Shown here in pieces: positions 1 through 10,967 of a DNA stretch of 64,000 bases. How positions within the stretch are numbered: the stretch's first letter is position 1; each line of letters begins with the position of its first letter. Under the pieces are notes generated by a model that saw only the letters and a program-made list of their open reading frames with translations, was not told the origin of the DNA and did not search any database. The position numbers were made by a program, and so were the translations under genes. Location of the stretch: positions 51,646 through 115,645 of the forward strand of contig JAIXMO010000073.1 in NCBI GenBank assembly GCA_025677825.1. The letters run 5' to 3'. Source of the DNA: Helicostylum pulchrum (Eukaryota; Mucoromycota; Mucoromycetes; Mucorales; Mucoraceae).

Positions 1-107
1 TTGGTATGTAATTTATGAATTAATGATTTGGAGGATGAGTTGCTGGTAGACAATACGGACGTGTCTTCTAGTTTCCTGTCTTTTAAGGCTGAACTATTGG
101 TACCCAT
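1..107 (-). CDS. Start of an unidentified ORF running off the left edge
   Basis: An ATG at 107-105 (minus strand) opens a frame with no stop to the window edge, about 35 codons. The visible protein begins MGTNSSALK and is rich in Ser, Lys and Thr. A glycine at position 2 followed by small residues would suit N-myristoylation, but this is only a resemblance. It lies 130 bp beyond the ZC4H2-like gene's stop, on the same strand. A chance ORF cannot be excluded, because only 107 bases are visible. Confidence 0.25.
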   Translation of the reverse strand, partial: MGTNSSALKDRKLEDTSVLSTSNSSSKSLIHKLHT

Positions 108-236
108 TTTAACGTAATATGTATACAAAAAGGAGAAATATTATAGACGATAAAAAAAATATATACATATATAAATGGCTCGGGAAATACTTGTAAAACC
201 ATTAAAAGATAGTTTATTTGTATTGTTAAAAATCAA

Positions 237-986
237 TTAGGACCTTCCTGATCTACCAGTCATTCTTCGCTTTGGTGTAGGTGATGCTGATGATTCGCTT
301 TCTTCTTGTTGCCATTTTACTCTTCTATCCTCTAAAATTCTATATACAGTGTTAATAAATAAAGCTAATGTATATATCGATCGTTCCAATATTTACTGTG
401 CCATCCTTGCTTCTAATTCTTGTTGGATATGTGGTAATTTAGTTAACCCGTTCTGTACACGAATGTCATTCACTTGATCTAAAATATTTTACGAGTTTTT
501 TTAACACTTTTTTTTTTTGCGATCGGTTTACACTGATTATTACCGTGTAAAGGTTCGTATTGTTCGTGCTTTAATTTATTGACGGATCGTTCAAGATCTT
601 CACTTTCTTTTGTTAAAGACTGTTCTACTTCTACTAGCTATTATTCAAATAAGGTTATTTTACTTTTTTTTTTTTTGGGAAATATCTTTATTACTGAGTT
701 CATGTCTTGGTTAATATTATGCAACATTTCTCTCAGTAATTTTTTTTCTCGTTGTAATCGTTGTCTTTCTGAATTAGTTTCTTCTAGTAAACTTTTTTTC
801 TGGTCTAAAATTTCCGTTTTGGACAGTAATGTTGCTTTACAATCGACTAATGCTTGTGTTTTTTGTCTACATTTATTTTACTTGAATAAAATGAATATGA
901 AGATAAATTATTTGAAGGTACCTTAATTGTTCAAGTGAGTGCATTTGAGTTTTTAACACGTTGGAATCTACATTATGGCTACTCAT
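237..986 (-). CDS. ZC4H2: ZC4H2-family coiled-coil protein lacking the zinc finger
   Basis: I assemble a 171-residue protein from five exons: 986-922, 866-695, 637-544, 478-397 and 339-237. All introns are GT-AG and 55-66 bp long, and the total is exactly 172 codons. Residues about 20-105 form a charged coiled coil (ERQRLQREKKLLREM, then VEQSLTKESEDLERSV). This is followed by EQYEPLHDQVNDIR and LTKLPHIQQELE. That block matches in order the hallmark of animal ZC4H2 proteins (a YKPLKEHVDALR-type motif, then LGLQRLP), and the LEDRRVKWQQE segment fits the next helix. The family normally ends in a Cys4-His2 zinc finger; here the frame stops at 239-237 after a basic Ser/Arg tail with no CxxC. ZC4H2 in animals is nuclear and neural; its fungal role is not known to me. 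The start is the first ATG of a clean exon. Confidence 0.68.
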
Positions 987-1165
987 GATATGTTTAAAAA
1001 GCTTTTTGATATTGTTTACTTCACTGAGCTTGAATCCTTCCCTCTTTTTTTTTTATTTAACAAAAAAAAAAAGTGACTGTGTGTTGGTCGCGTCTTTCAG
1101 TTGTCCAACTATGGGGGAGCTCATCACTGAAAGTCTTCTTTTTTTAACCCCCCTGCTTTCAAATT

Positions 1166-1579
1166 ATGTTTCGTGCATTAGGTAAAAGAAAAAAAGGAAT
1201 GGAAATAATAAAAAATAAAAAGTGAAATGTAATAATCTAAAGTCTGTAATAGTTAATTCTACCAGTAATTTGATTACTAAGGCTTTGGCACCTTTGGGTC
1301 AAACATCTAGATCCATGTCCAAATTGAAGTCTCATTCTGGAGCTAAAAAGAGGTAAACAAAAAAAAAGGAAAAAGAAAGGAAGAACAAGTATACTCAAAT
1401 GTAAAGGTAGATTTATGCCTACTGCTAACGGTAATTATAAGCGTTGGCAAGTCGGTCTTCGTCATTTAAACTCTGGATTTTCAGCTGAAAGAACCAACCG
1501 TCTTTCTAGAACAGTTTTTGTTGATAAAACACAAAAGAGAATGCTTAGAAAAGCATTGCCTTATTCTTGTTCTAAATAG
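1166..1579 (+). CDS. MRPL35: Mitochondrial large-subunit ribosomal protein bL35m
   Basis: Three exons (1166-1181, 1253-1352, 1411-1579) give 94 residues. The first exon encodes only MFRAL plus one base. The core carries the bL35 signature: SKLKSHSGAKKRF, then TANGNYKRWQVGLRHLNSGFS, then basic residues and a C-terminal MLRKALPYS like the bacterial RRLLPY end. The roughly 30-residue N-terminal extension (Ser/Thr/Asn with basic and hydrophobic residues, no acidic ones) looks like a mitochondrial presequence. The protein should sit in the mitochondrial large subunit near the central protuberance, as bL35 does in bacteria. Its transcript is divergent from the ZC4H2-like gene, with 179 bp between the two start codons. 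Confidence 0.9.
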
Positions 1580-2207
1580 GAAGAAAGAATGATAAATGTG
1601 TAAATAAATAAAAAATTTAAAAGTCATACAAAATAAATAAAGTTGTAATGTGATGATGATGGATTGCAGAAGCCATATCAAAATGTCCCTGACGTATCAA
1701 TGGTGACACAATCTTGAAAAAATGATTAAACTTTTTGAAATTTCATGGTTTGATATATCCATCTTTTTGCTTTAGAAACCCGATACACTAAGGAGGATCG
1801 GGGAACCCAACGCTAACGCTAAAATTGGTGAATAAAAAAGAAAGAAACTGTAAGAAAAAAAAGGGGGGGGACGTGAAGAAGCGTAGACTGTAGAAGATAA
1901 TTTTAATCAAGATTTGATCTTTGCCAAATTTATGCACAATGACCTCTCTTTTGTTTAAGTGCTTAAAATTTTCGGAATCCTGTGCGGATGATTTATTACA
2001 TATATTTGTTTATCGATCAAATATCTTGGACCCACTCTTTTTCTCTTTTTTTCATGTTCTGCTTTAGGTTAAAAGTAATCTGGGTTTAATCACGGAGTTG
2101 ATTTATTATCTATCTCGTTTTGTAATTATTTTATTCTAATAAATATAAAAAGAGCTGACTTTTTTTTTTATATAATATTTTCTGTATTCTTCAATGTATT
2201 ATAAAAA
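1580..2207. other. Intergenic: bL35m 3' end to F-box gene promoter
   Basis: AT-rich spacer between two plus-strand genes. I see T- and A-runs, including a poly-T just before a TATA-like stretch at about 2170-2190, but no supported gene or RNA. Confidence 0.4.
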
Positions 2208-2874
2208 ATGAATTACTCTCTTCCAACTGAAATTATTTCAAATATCTTTGAATATGTATCTATAAATGATCTTGTACGCATTGAAAGTACCTGTAGATTA
2301 TTTCAATCATTTGCTTTATGCGAAATCGAAAAAAGAATTATTCGTTCTACAAGAGATGAATGGGGAATTTTGGTAAGGGTTTTTTTTTTTTTTTGAGTTA
2401 CCAGTCAAAAAAAGTATTAACTTTCATCTACAGATTCATTTAGGTCAAGTAATCGCTAAACCTATTCGATTTGATTCAAGAACAAAGATGGCTTATTATT
2501 CCATCGTTATGGATCCCGTAAAGATTAAAACAATGTTTGATCATCGTAGACCTATACATTGCTCTTTATTAAGAAAGAATCATACAAAATTACCTCTTTC
2601 CGAAATTAAATATCAATCCTATAGTGAAAAAGGTTTCATTATCAATATTGAAAAAGGAATGGAAGAAGGCAAATCATTACAATTGAATGTTAAAAACGAA
2701 TTATGTCAGGTTCATGCATCACTGACCCGATTGGCATCACCAGTTCTTATTCAACAAACTATCCTTAATGACAAAAAGCTTCCACAACCAATCAAATCAA
2801 TGGCACCTCCTCCATTAACCTATACCCTTCAAATTACTCAATTATCATTACCGTTATCTACTATTGCTAAATAA
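2208..2874 (+). CDS. Short F-box protein
   Basis: Two exons (2208-2372 and 2434-2874) encode 201 residues. The N-terminus is a compact F-box: LPTEIISNIFEYVSINDLVR, then a small/Cys position (ESTCRLFQSFA), as in SKP1-binding F-boxes. The other 150 residues match no substrate-binding repeat (no WD40, LRR or kelch), but contain a run of alternating hydrophobic residues near the C-terminus (LTYTLQITQLSLPLS). The expected role is adaptor of an SCF ubiquitin ligase with an unknown target. The intron falls right after the F-box region and has clean gtaagg/ctacag borders. The F-box call is firm; the rest is unassigned. Confidence 0.75.
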
Positions 2875-3913
2875 CCAGGAAAAAAAATATTCTGCGGCAA
2901 CTAAAAAAAAAGGAACTGGATTCCCTTGTAACTATTATACCCCCTTCCTCCAATCCCAATCTCAATCTCCTTACATCCTTTTCTTCCTAATACATTCTAC
3001 ATGTCGTAATTTATTATAAAACAGTCGGCATCTAAAAAAAACAATAATAATAAAATATAAAATATTTTCAGTAAATCCTCATTTACAATCTTAATCGATT
3101 TGTTTGCGTGTCATACTCATCCTGATTCGCCCGAAAAAAAACATTATATGCCTTAATTTGGTGTGGTCTTAACAACAAAAAGTCGTGTTCTTGACCAGTA
3201 ACAATATCGTGATAAATAAATAAAAAAAAGGTCTCGTACGCGCACGCTTTATTCTCACCTGAATACGAATATCACAATACAAACCTGCGACATCGTCAGC
3301 GATTTTTTAGTCCTGACCATGACCGGAACTGCCTATACGTTATTTAGCTTAAAAAAAAGCTTATTTCGGCTCTAAATTTTTTAGTTCACCATCAAAAGAA
3401 TCAATAATATCGAGCGTGAAAGTGCAATATTAATTATCAATATATATAAATATTTGTTTATTAAAATATAACCTGAATATGTTGTAAATATAAACAGAAA
3501 CAAATTAAAACTTTCAAATTTTACCAATTAAGTATCTTTTCTTTTTAAAAAAACGTCATTACGGCACACAGCATATGTTTGAGCCACCTTAAAGTAACTA
3601 ATACGTATCTGTCCTACATTTTTTACTTATGTGCCAAACCCCTTTTTTTTTACAGCTAAATCTTGTTAAAAATACAAGTCGTGGGAAATAAATATGATAT
3701 TCCTTAATGACTCTAAAAAGAGACTAGAGAACCCCCATGTTATGGTTTAGTTGATATATAATAGATCTGCCTTTATGATAATGCAAGTGCTCACGCGATA
3801 TCAGTAACTACACTTTATATACATGTATATGACATAGTACTTTTAGGGGTATCTGTTTAATAGTTTACCAAGAGTTTATTTATGCTGTGAGGGTAAGAAG
3901 TTTCAAAATTAAC
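2875..3913. other. Intergenic, no gene recognised
   Basis: AT-rich spacer with many short A/T runs between the F-box gene and the first transposon relic. No frame on either strand shows recognisable protein. Confidence 0.4.
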
Positions 3914-4490
3914 TTAACTACCTCTTTGATGACGAAGAGTATTCTCTCCATCGGAGAGTGACTTCAAGGTGTTGTTTTTCAGGAAAACCCCAGCAATTTC
4001 TTTAAATTTTGTTTGTTCAATTTGATTGATTACGGAAGGGTCAAAAGCGGGGGTGCACTTCTCCAGGTAGATATTGGAGGCACCGGCCAATCCTATTACA
4101 AGTGCTGATACGAAATATATTCCCTTGTGTGCGTGTTTGAAAACACTCAGAATGCAGTTTTTGTTTAAACAGTAGAATGTTCCCTTCGCACCCTCTTTGT
4201 TTTTTGGTACTATTTTGATTGGATGTGCCAGTTTTCGGAAACAGAAAACGCACGTTTAAATTCGGGACGAATTGTGTTCGTTCGTGGCAAAGACTTATGT
4301 GTATCTCCTGTGTTCTTCTCCTTCCAACTTCCTCCATACTTCACATGCCCTTTTATTCTGCTTCCATTTCCATGGCCGCGATCACCAATAAACATAAGAT
4401 AATTCCCTTTTTAACGGCTTTATTTCTCTCCTCCGCGCAAAATCGATCCTTCGTACGTCTGAGGAGTAGCTTCTTAACTTGGGTTTGACT
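3914..4490 (-). pseudogene. Decayed zinc-ribbon transposon protein, C-terminal part
   Basis: Coding-like text runs on the minus strand through at least two frames. One frame (4395-4210) has FIGDRGHGNGSRIKGHVKYG followed by a degraded ribbon start (PRTNTIRPEF where I would expect TNEHxTSQTC). A second (about 4135-3914) reads VSALVIGLAGASNIYLEKC and ends in LSDGENTLRHQRGS before TAA at 3916-3914. The order 'GD.G...KG..KYGG', ribbon, '(R)D..SAL.IGL.G' is a layout I associate with a repeated Mucoromycota family of RuvC-like/OrfB-type transposon proteins. Here the ribbon cysteines and the last acidic residue are lost, so it is dead. Possible N-terminal remains lie around 5060-5220. Family assignment is from memory of the motif order only. 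Confidence 0.5.
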
Positions 4491-5576
4491 ATTTATACAG
4501 TACTCATTGGCATTAAAAAAAAAGCTCGATCACCGGGCCCCAGAATTTAACCAGGAATGACATCTCAGAGAATTGGTTTTGTGAAGAATTATGAAATAAT
4601 ATCGGCTTGTTAATAATTTGATCCATGCTATGCAGCGTGAGAGTAAGATCAGCATATCGTTTATATGTCCTAGCGTTACAACCTACATATGTACATATAT
4701 CATCTTTGACCCCCTTTCATTCGAATCAGTATAACTATATGACTAGGCATTCTTCAAAAAATCTTCGCCAGCGACACGGTTTTCGATCTAAAATGTTTGT
4801 CTAGTATTTGTACGAGTTTTTACATAGTAAGTTATATTGCTTAAATTACCTTTATAGTACCCTTGTGTGGTTCTGTTATATCTCGCTTCACTCCTCCAAT
4901 GCTTAACTGGAATCTGTTGTTCAGTTGATTTAGTTTAATACGGATCAATTTAAGCTGATCAGCGTTACTGAAGTCGATGATGATATTGCGAGACAATAAT
5001 GTAATACACTTTGATTTCCAGCCCCCATTCCATATCTACGCTTTGGTTTCTAGATTTAGAAAAAAATACGTGGATTAAATGAGGTAAAAAGCAAATCCGT
5101 GGTATTTTTGAGGATACCTGTATTAGTGGAGCCCGTAATAATTTGGCGGATCTCATGGTCTTGTACTAGATTATGTCTGACGGTTGCTTTAGGCAGAACC
5201 GTGTCCTTTTGTATGAACAAAGAAAAAGGAGCTGCTAAAAAAAGATGCAGAATATTAAATGAACATTTAAGATATACGCTCCCTCAAAAAAATACACATA
5301 TAAAAAAAACTTATTGATGATGGTATGCATTGTAAAGGAAAGGAGGAAGAAAAGTGATTTATTCTAAACAATAAACGATAGAATAAATATAGCTTAGGCT
5401 GATAAAATGGATCTATTTAATCTTTTTTTTTTTTGTAAAGCGTGTAACAAAAAAGCGAATTGGATATTGCGAATTGGTGTCAGTAAATGTTTTCACCTTA
5501 TATCACAGATAATGTGTAAAATAACTCTCGATTCTTAGGCTAAATTACTTTTTTCTGAGTGCTGTAATTGGCTAAA
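4491..5576. other. Intergenic with faint minus-strand coding traces
   Basis: Mostly noncoding. About 5060-5220 on the minus strand has a readable stretch (TVLPKATVRHNLVQDHEIRQ, then ITGSTNTGILKNTTDLL) that could be the N-terminal part of the relic at 3.9-4.5 kb. Between the two I see only decayed sequence. Confidence 0.35.
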
Positions 5577-5846
5577 TTACCTTTTTCCAACCGTAGGCTT
5601 GGAGAGAGGGCCATTAATTTCTACTTCATAGCCCACGGAAAGAGTTTTTCCCCCTAATGTGCCCTTCAAACCTCCAAATACAATTTTATTATGAGAATGC
5701 AACTTAGGTTTTCTCTTGGTCTGCACTCTAGTCGCTGAAGTTCTTCGCAATCGCTTAAATCGCTCGGGTTCAAGTTGTAAATCAGGAAGCTGCCTCTCCG
5801 CATTTGTTTATTGTATCTGTTTTAATATTTCTTTATCAGTAGCCAT
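5577..5846 (-). pseudogene. Short unknown ORF with one in-frame stop
   Basis: The minus strand reads 89 residues from ATG 5846 to TAA 5579-5577, interrupted by a single TAA at 5810-5808 (codon 13; a CAA-to-TAA change would explain it). The protein is basic: RFKRLRRTSATRVQTKRKPK, then a Gly-rich KIVFGGLKGTLGGKTLSVGY. The composition and the lack of any other interruption suggest genuine former coding. I do not recognise the family. It lies between two transposon relics on the same strand and may belong to one. The final codons overlap a possible splice donor (AAAAAGGTAATTT), so it may be only an exon. Confidence 0.35.
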
Positions 5847-6615
5847 TTTTGAATTTTTGAAAGAAGTTTAAGAAAGGATAACACTTGGTGCACGTCAACA
5901 AATTCTATTTAGAACGCGAGTGAGAGAAGCGTGAAATTTATAGTAAACGGCACGGTACAAATCATATAGACCAGTGTTATATTACTGCCTTTTCTTTTGG
6001 GCCAACCAAACTTTTTTTTACTAAAATGATTTTTCTGTATGTATAAAAAAAAATGATTTCTTTTTTAAAATTGTCATTCTTAGCAAATAAAATTACGCTT
6101 AGCTTACTTTGGAGCTATGTATATATTGCTCTTTATTGGTTAGTACCCTCAAGGTTTTCATTTTGTACCCATTTAGAGCCACATCTTTATAATAAGCCCG
6201 CGTAGGCTTCAGCCTTTGAGAAAAGCCGCTTTTGACAACAACACAAAAAAAAAAGGGAAGAATCTTTATATATAGTCAATTCACATGGTTGTTTAAAAAA
6301 TAAAGATGAAGCCGTACGTTTTATTTACAGCGGCTGTTCCTGTTTTACCTAGTATCACAGAGAAGCTCCTTTTGAAAGATGTACACTTATTATGAAGATA
6401 TTTGCTTACAATGTGACCTGTAAATTTTGTCCGTTTTGAAAAATCAAATGTTGTTAGTAAAAAAATAAATATCGTTTAGCAAAAAATAAATGTCTCTAAT
6501 CTGAAATCAAAACATCGGTTAGTTCACCAACTATTGCCGTTTTGGGTTTATAAAATAGGATATTTTAGTACATTACCTGCATAAATTGGCCAGAGCGATA
6601 ACTCTGGTGGAAAGA
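5847..6615. other. Intergenic, no gene recognised
   Basis: AT-rich spacer downstream of the large minus-strand relic. I looked for terminal repeats marking the element's end and could not define any. Confidence 0.35.
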
Positions 6616-9533
6616 TTATTTTTGTGATGCTTGCTTTCTTGTAAAAATCTCGGGTCGTCTACTCGTCTCCCTCAAGCTGACCAGAATCTTTCTGAAGTTT
6701 AATGCTGCAGCGAGGTCCCTATTCCATAGCTTTCTTCTGGACTCCTCGACAAGATATTGGGGATTTTTTCAACTAAAAAGTCATTGTTATTATCATTAAA
6801 GTTCTAGTGCTACATTACTGTCATATTCTTACCGTAATAGCCCATGACACTTCACTGTTGGCATTGTAATTCTTCCATAAGGGCGAGGATTGATTACAGT
6901 TTTGAAATTTTCCAAATCATCTTCACAGCTAGGGTACTTAGAAGAAGATTTAAATTCATCGATTAGGTGAACTGTAAACCCATTTTTTTAAGCATGCAAA
7001 TAGGACCCTTGTTTCTTGTAGGTTCATGAAATTTAGTATTCCGGGCAGACCAGTTACCAATGACCGAGATAGAATTCGGACCAAATTTATTCTTCAGTTT
7101 TCTTACCAATGTCTCGTCGTTTTGATTATAATAAATTTTGCTTGAGAATTTCATTTTTCAAAACGGTAGAATATGAAGTTTCTCTAACAACTCGCTTATA
7201 CGTTGTTTTAAGTTGGCCTGTTTGCCTATGAACATTTCGTTGGCAAGTTCAAGCACTTCAGCCTTGACGGTATCATTTAATCGTTTCGAAATATGTTTTT
7301 GCTGCAGCCTTATTTTTATATAGGTGGCGTACAGTTGAGAGTTTGAAGCGCTGTTAGGAGAGAAGTCATGGATATTTTTTTACAAACCAGTCCCCAAAGT
7401 ACAGGTTACCCTTCTTATCCTCTCGAAAGTCGAACAAAGAACCGGGGAAATACATCTCTTCAGATTTATGAGTTTCATTTCCATAGTATTCGCTTAATAT
7501 TTTGTTTATGGAAGCTCTTGCCTTTTATATAACTTGTGAAGTTGTCAGCGTTTACAGTAGACGATTGCGATTTAGAAAGAAGTGTTTCCGCATTTTGGAC
7601 GATGGATGGCTTGGTTACTTTGCGTAGCTTTCTAAAATGCCTTGATTTTTTAGATCTGTTCGTCTTTCGAAAAATAAACATCTCTTTTTTGTCGGCAGCA
7701 CTCGTCTCTTTCATACGATATAAAATGTCACGTCTACCAGGATCGCTTAAAACACAGTTTTCAATTGTTTCTTTTAACTGCTTCTATCAAATCTTCGATG
7801 TATCTGGTACTATCACTTTTTGATTCTGGCTTCTTTGCGGTTCTTTTTGGAACGTTTTTTCTGCCGGTTGGAACATTTTGCTTAATCACGGAGACACCAA
7901 TCCCATCAGTTTCCATTGTCCCTTCAAACTTGAGAGACTTTTTGACACCTTGATTTTTGAAGGCTTTTTTTTCCAAGTTAAGTACTTTACGCCAAATATC
8001 GAATTTATCCTTCAAAGGTTTTTTATTCTTGAGAATATAGCAACTTACGGTCTTACTATCTAATGTAATATATGCTGGAATAAATGTTGCGTAAAGGAAA
8101 ACAGTTGAATTTTTCAGCGCGAGTTTGTAAAAATCTTTGAAGTGATTCGTTGGGCGAGCCGCTACATCATAAAAAATAGAATCTTTTTGAAATTTATAGC
8201 TGTCAGGGTATGCAGAGAGAACATTTCTTATACACGATCTAGACGTTTCATCCAAGATGTTGGCAGGAGGCATTTTTTTACTTGCGACGACAAGCTTTAC
8301 TTGAGTACATGGGTTAAAAACCTCTTTATGACGAGCTTATTTTATATCTTTTTCAGTAAACCCTTCGGCTTTCGTTCTTTCGCGGATATTGTTCAACTTT
8401 TCGTCTTTTCCGAACAGTTTATTCAACATGGTACGTAATCTAGTACCAAAATGCGCTTTTATGTTGTTTTGATAGGCGGTTCGAATTTTCGTGCATTCAT
8501 ACAAGGCAATTTGCTGAGAATGTACCAACTTTGGCGGGATGTAGCTGGTATCTTTACAATAGGAGTCTTTGTGTTTAGCAATTAGTTGTCTATATAATTT
8601 TGTAGAGTCTTTCGATTTGGTTTTCCCAGAGTCACTGCCATCGCGCACCTGTTTATGCACAAGACTCAAGAACACTTCCACGAAAAAGTTCTTGTTGACG
8701 AAGCTGTTCAAGTCGAATCCAATATTTACTGCCAACTCCTTTACAAAGTTATATTTGGTAAAGGTAAATGTATGAGAGGCTACTTTGTTTACAATATCCA
8801 CAAATTCATGTAATGGCTGGAGGTATTCTGGCTTCCATATATTACTTATAGTTGCTTTTACGGCTATAACTTGTTTACTTATAGCAGGTTCTTCTTTGGT
8901 ATTCGTCGAGCTTGCTCCAGAATCAGCTGCTTTTTTAATGTTTAGATCGGCTTTATCAGTAGCAGTTGAAGTAGATTTAACGACAACATTTTTAGATCCT
9001 TTTTTGATTGGAATGGACTTGCTCGATTCCCCTAAATCAACACTTTTGACAGTTGATTCATCAAAGTAGTCACTGGAGTGAAAGTCATAGTCCGCAAGAG
9101 TTATAACATTGGTGTGTGCTGTAGAGGAGCTACTCGTGTTTGTGCTTCCAACTTCATTTCGGATACACACAGTATCTAAAGCCTTTTCCTTTCCCTTTCC
9201 CTTGCCCTTGCCCTTGCACTTCTTATCTCGAGACTGAGTCAGTTGGGTGTTCGCTTTGACTTTTGTTTTTACGTTAGATTTTTTATGTATTGAAAGTTTA
9301 TTATAATAATACATACCTTTTCTTTTTCTAGTAATAATTGGAGGCTGAAGATCATCATCATCTAAATCATCTTTGACGGTTTTATTTACTTCTTCCAAGT
9401 CTGCTGCTCTTCCACAGGACCCGCCTATTCCATTACCAATTATGTTGTCAGTATCATTACATAAGTCACTGAAATAACTATATACTTTACCCTCTGTCCC
9501 TTTCCTTTTCACTTCTTTTCCTTTTTTCTTCAT
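6616..9533 (-). pseudogene. Fanzor/TnpB-like RuvC nuclease of a transposon, broken
   Basis: One long protein can be read down the minus strand with interruptions. The N-terminal 398 codons (9533-8337) are low-complexity and Lys/Ser-rich, then globular. A TAA at 8339-8337 interrupts an otherwise continuous frame into 8273-7761 (TDGIGVSVIKQN). After a frameshift near 7765 comes VLSDPGRRDILYRM, the RuvC-I motif (Asp codon in 7744-7736). Further shifts near 7530 and 7375 and a TGA at 7160-7158 follow. Then come GNWSARNTKFHEPTRNKG (RuvC-II region), LIDEFKSSSKYPSC (ribbon, first Cys now Tyr), KCHGLLR and, after a probable intron, RKLWNRDLAAALNF (RuvC-III Asp, about 6727-6695), ending at TAA 6618-6616. 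The order DPG / acidic / Cys ribbon / NRD is that of TnpB and its eukaryotic Fanzor relatives. It is clearly inactive. Confidence 0.62.
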
Positions 9534-10967
9534 TTGCTCAAGCTATAGTCTCTTCTTTGAAATGTAAAAAAAAGGCTTAAGAAAAAAAAACTAAAGAAAA
9601 GAAAAAGCTAAAGAAAAAAAAAAGAAAAAAAAGAAAAGAAAAAGCTAAAAAAAAAAAAAAAAGAAAAAAAAAAAGAAAAGTGATAGGTATAAATTGTTGC
9701 ATATAATTCGGAACGGGTTTTTTTTTTCAAAACACTGTACCTGCAATGTTGACAACAGTTATTAAAAATAACTGTTAATATCAAAAAATAAAAATAACGT
9801 AAAATAAATGTGATATCGACAGTTATAAAATATAAAAGTAATATCTAAAATAAATAATAAGAAAAACGTCAAGAAATCATCAGTGTTATATACACGCTAT
9901 ATGTCTACACCTTTTGGTTATTATTTTATGTTGGCTTTATTTTGACAAGTACAGATTTATTACGGATAAGTCTATACCGCGTGTATTTTCCTTATAAAAA
10001 GACGCAAGATAGAGGCTTGTAACTTGTAGCTTACTTATAGATAATGTGACATTGATTTATGTAAATCAGTTACATGATCTTGTAAAGAGTTTAAACAGTC
10101 TTTATAATTATATTATCAAATCGATAGAAAATAGGACATATCTGATAATATATGTCAAAGATATATACTATATTTTTATAAAGCTTACGTAACTTCATAT
10201 GAGAATATGTAATACGTAGATACATCAATAACAAGAACTTATCAGACTTAAAAACGTTTATGGTTTTTTGCACACTTAGTTTTAAAAGCAAAAAGAAAGA
10301 ATTAAAACCTTCACTCGGTAACGCCAATTTGACCTCTCCCAAACAGACAAACTAAAGATTTGAAAACAACAATCATTTACAAATCATTTTCTAACCAGCG
10401 CCATTCATTTTCTTAAAATGGACAATATTTATCAGCTGCACTATATATATTTAACATCCTTATTATATTACAAAATTTAAATACTTTTTTTTTATTTGAA
10501 TTAAAGCACCAAATATACAATCGAAAGTATAGTCTATAGATATTTTTTTTTCAAGAGGTTTAACATTCAATAGTCAACCTTAATTGACTGGTCTATCCTC
10601 TCTAAGAGGGGATCTTATAAGTAAAACAGAGATTCCATAAAATATTATATGTAAACCCTCAGGGCGACGTAGAGAAGGCCTGGCGAATCCTGTCCAGGTC
10701 TGCTAGTGTGTTTATATCAGACATGGTCTGAATTTTCTCCACAAAGTGGCGCACTTAAAAATTTCTTCCCTCATTCTCAAACAGCCACCAGTATACCTTT
10801 TGCCAAAATGATGTCGCAAAAAAAAAGGAGAATTCTTCAGCGTGACCATTTCGATTGCAAATTCCTGTAATGTCATCGAATAGGTTGATTGTCTGAGATT
10901 TAATTAAAGCAAACTTTTTTTCGATCGTTTTTTTTTTCTTATTCTACTCTTTTATCTATAATAAAAT
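9534..10967. other. Intergenic with purine-rich repeats
   Basis: The stretch from the relic's start to the FBXO9-like gene holds A/G-rich imperfect repeats (9570-9680) and then AT-rich sequence. Around 10660-10800 the minus strand has a short readable piece (FVEKIQTMSDINTLADLDRI, then RQAFSTSP) that could be transposon debris. Nothing else is supported. Confidence 0.35.
9570..9680. repeat. Imperfect purine tandem repeat
   Basis: The unit gaaaaagctaaagaaaaa recurs with varying A-run length just upstream of the large minus-strand relic's first codon. It is a simple-sequence repeat and has no sign of coding. Confidence 0.6.

Noticed and set aside
9570..9680. Purine repeat considered as a CRISPR-like or satellite array
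   Set aside because: Units are imperfect A-run variants without unique spacers; a simple-sequence repeat explains it.
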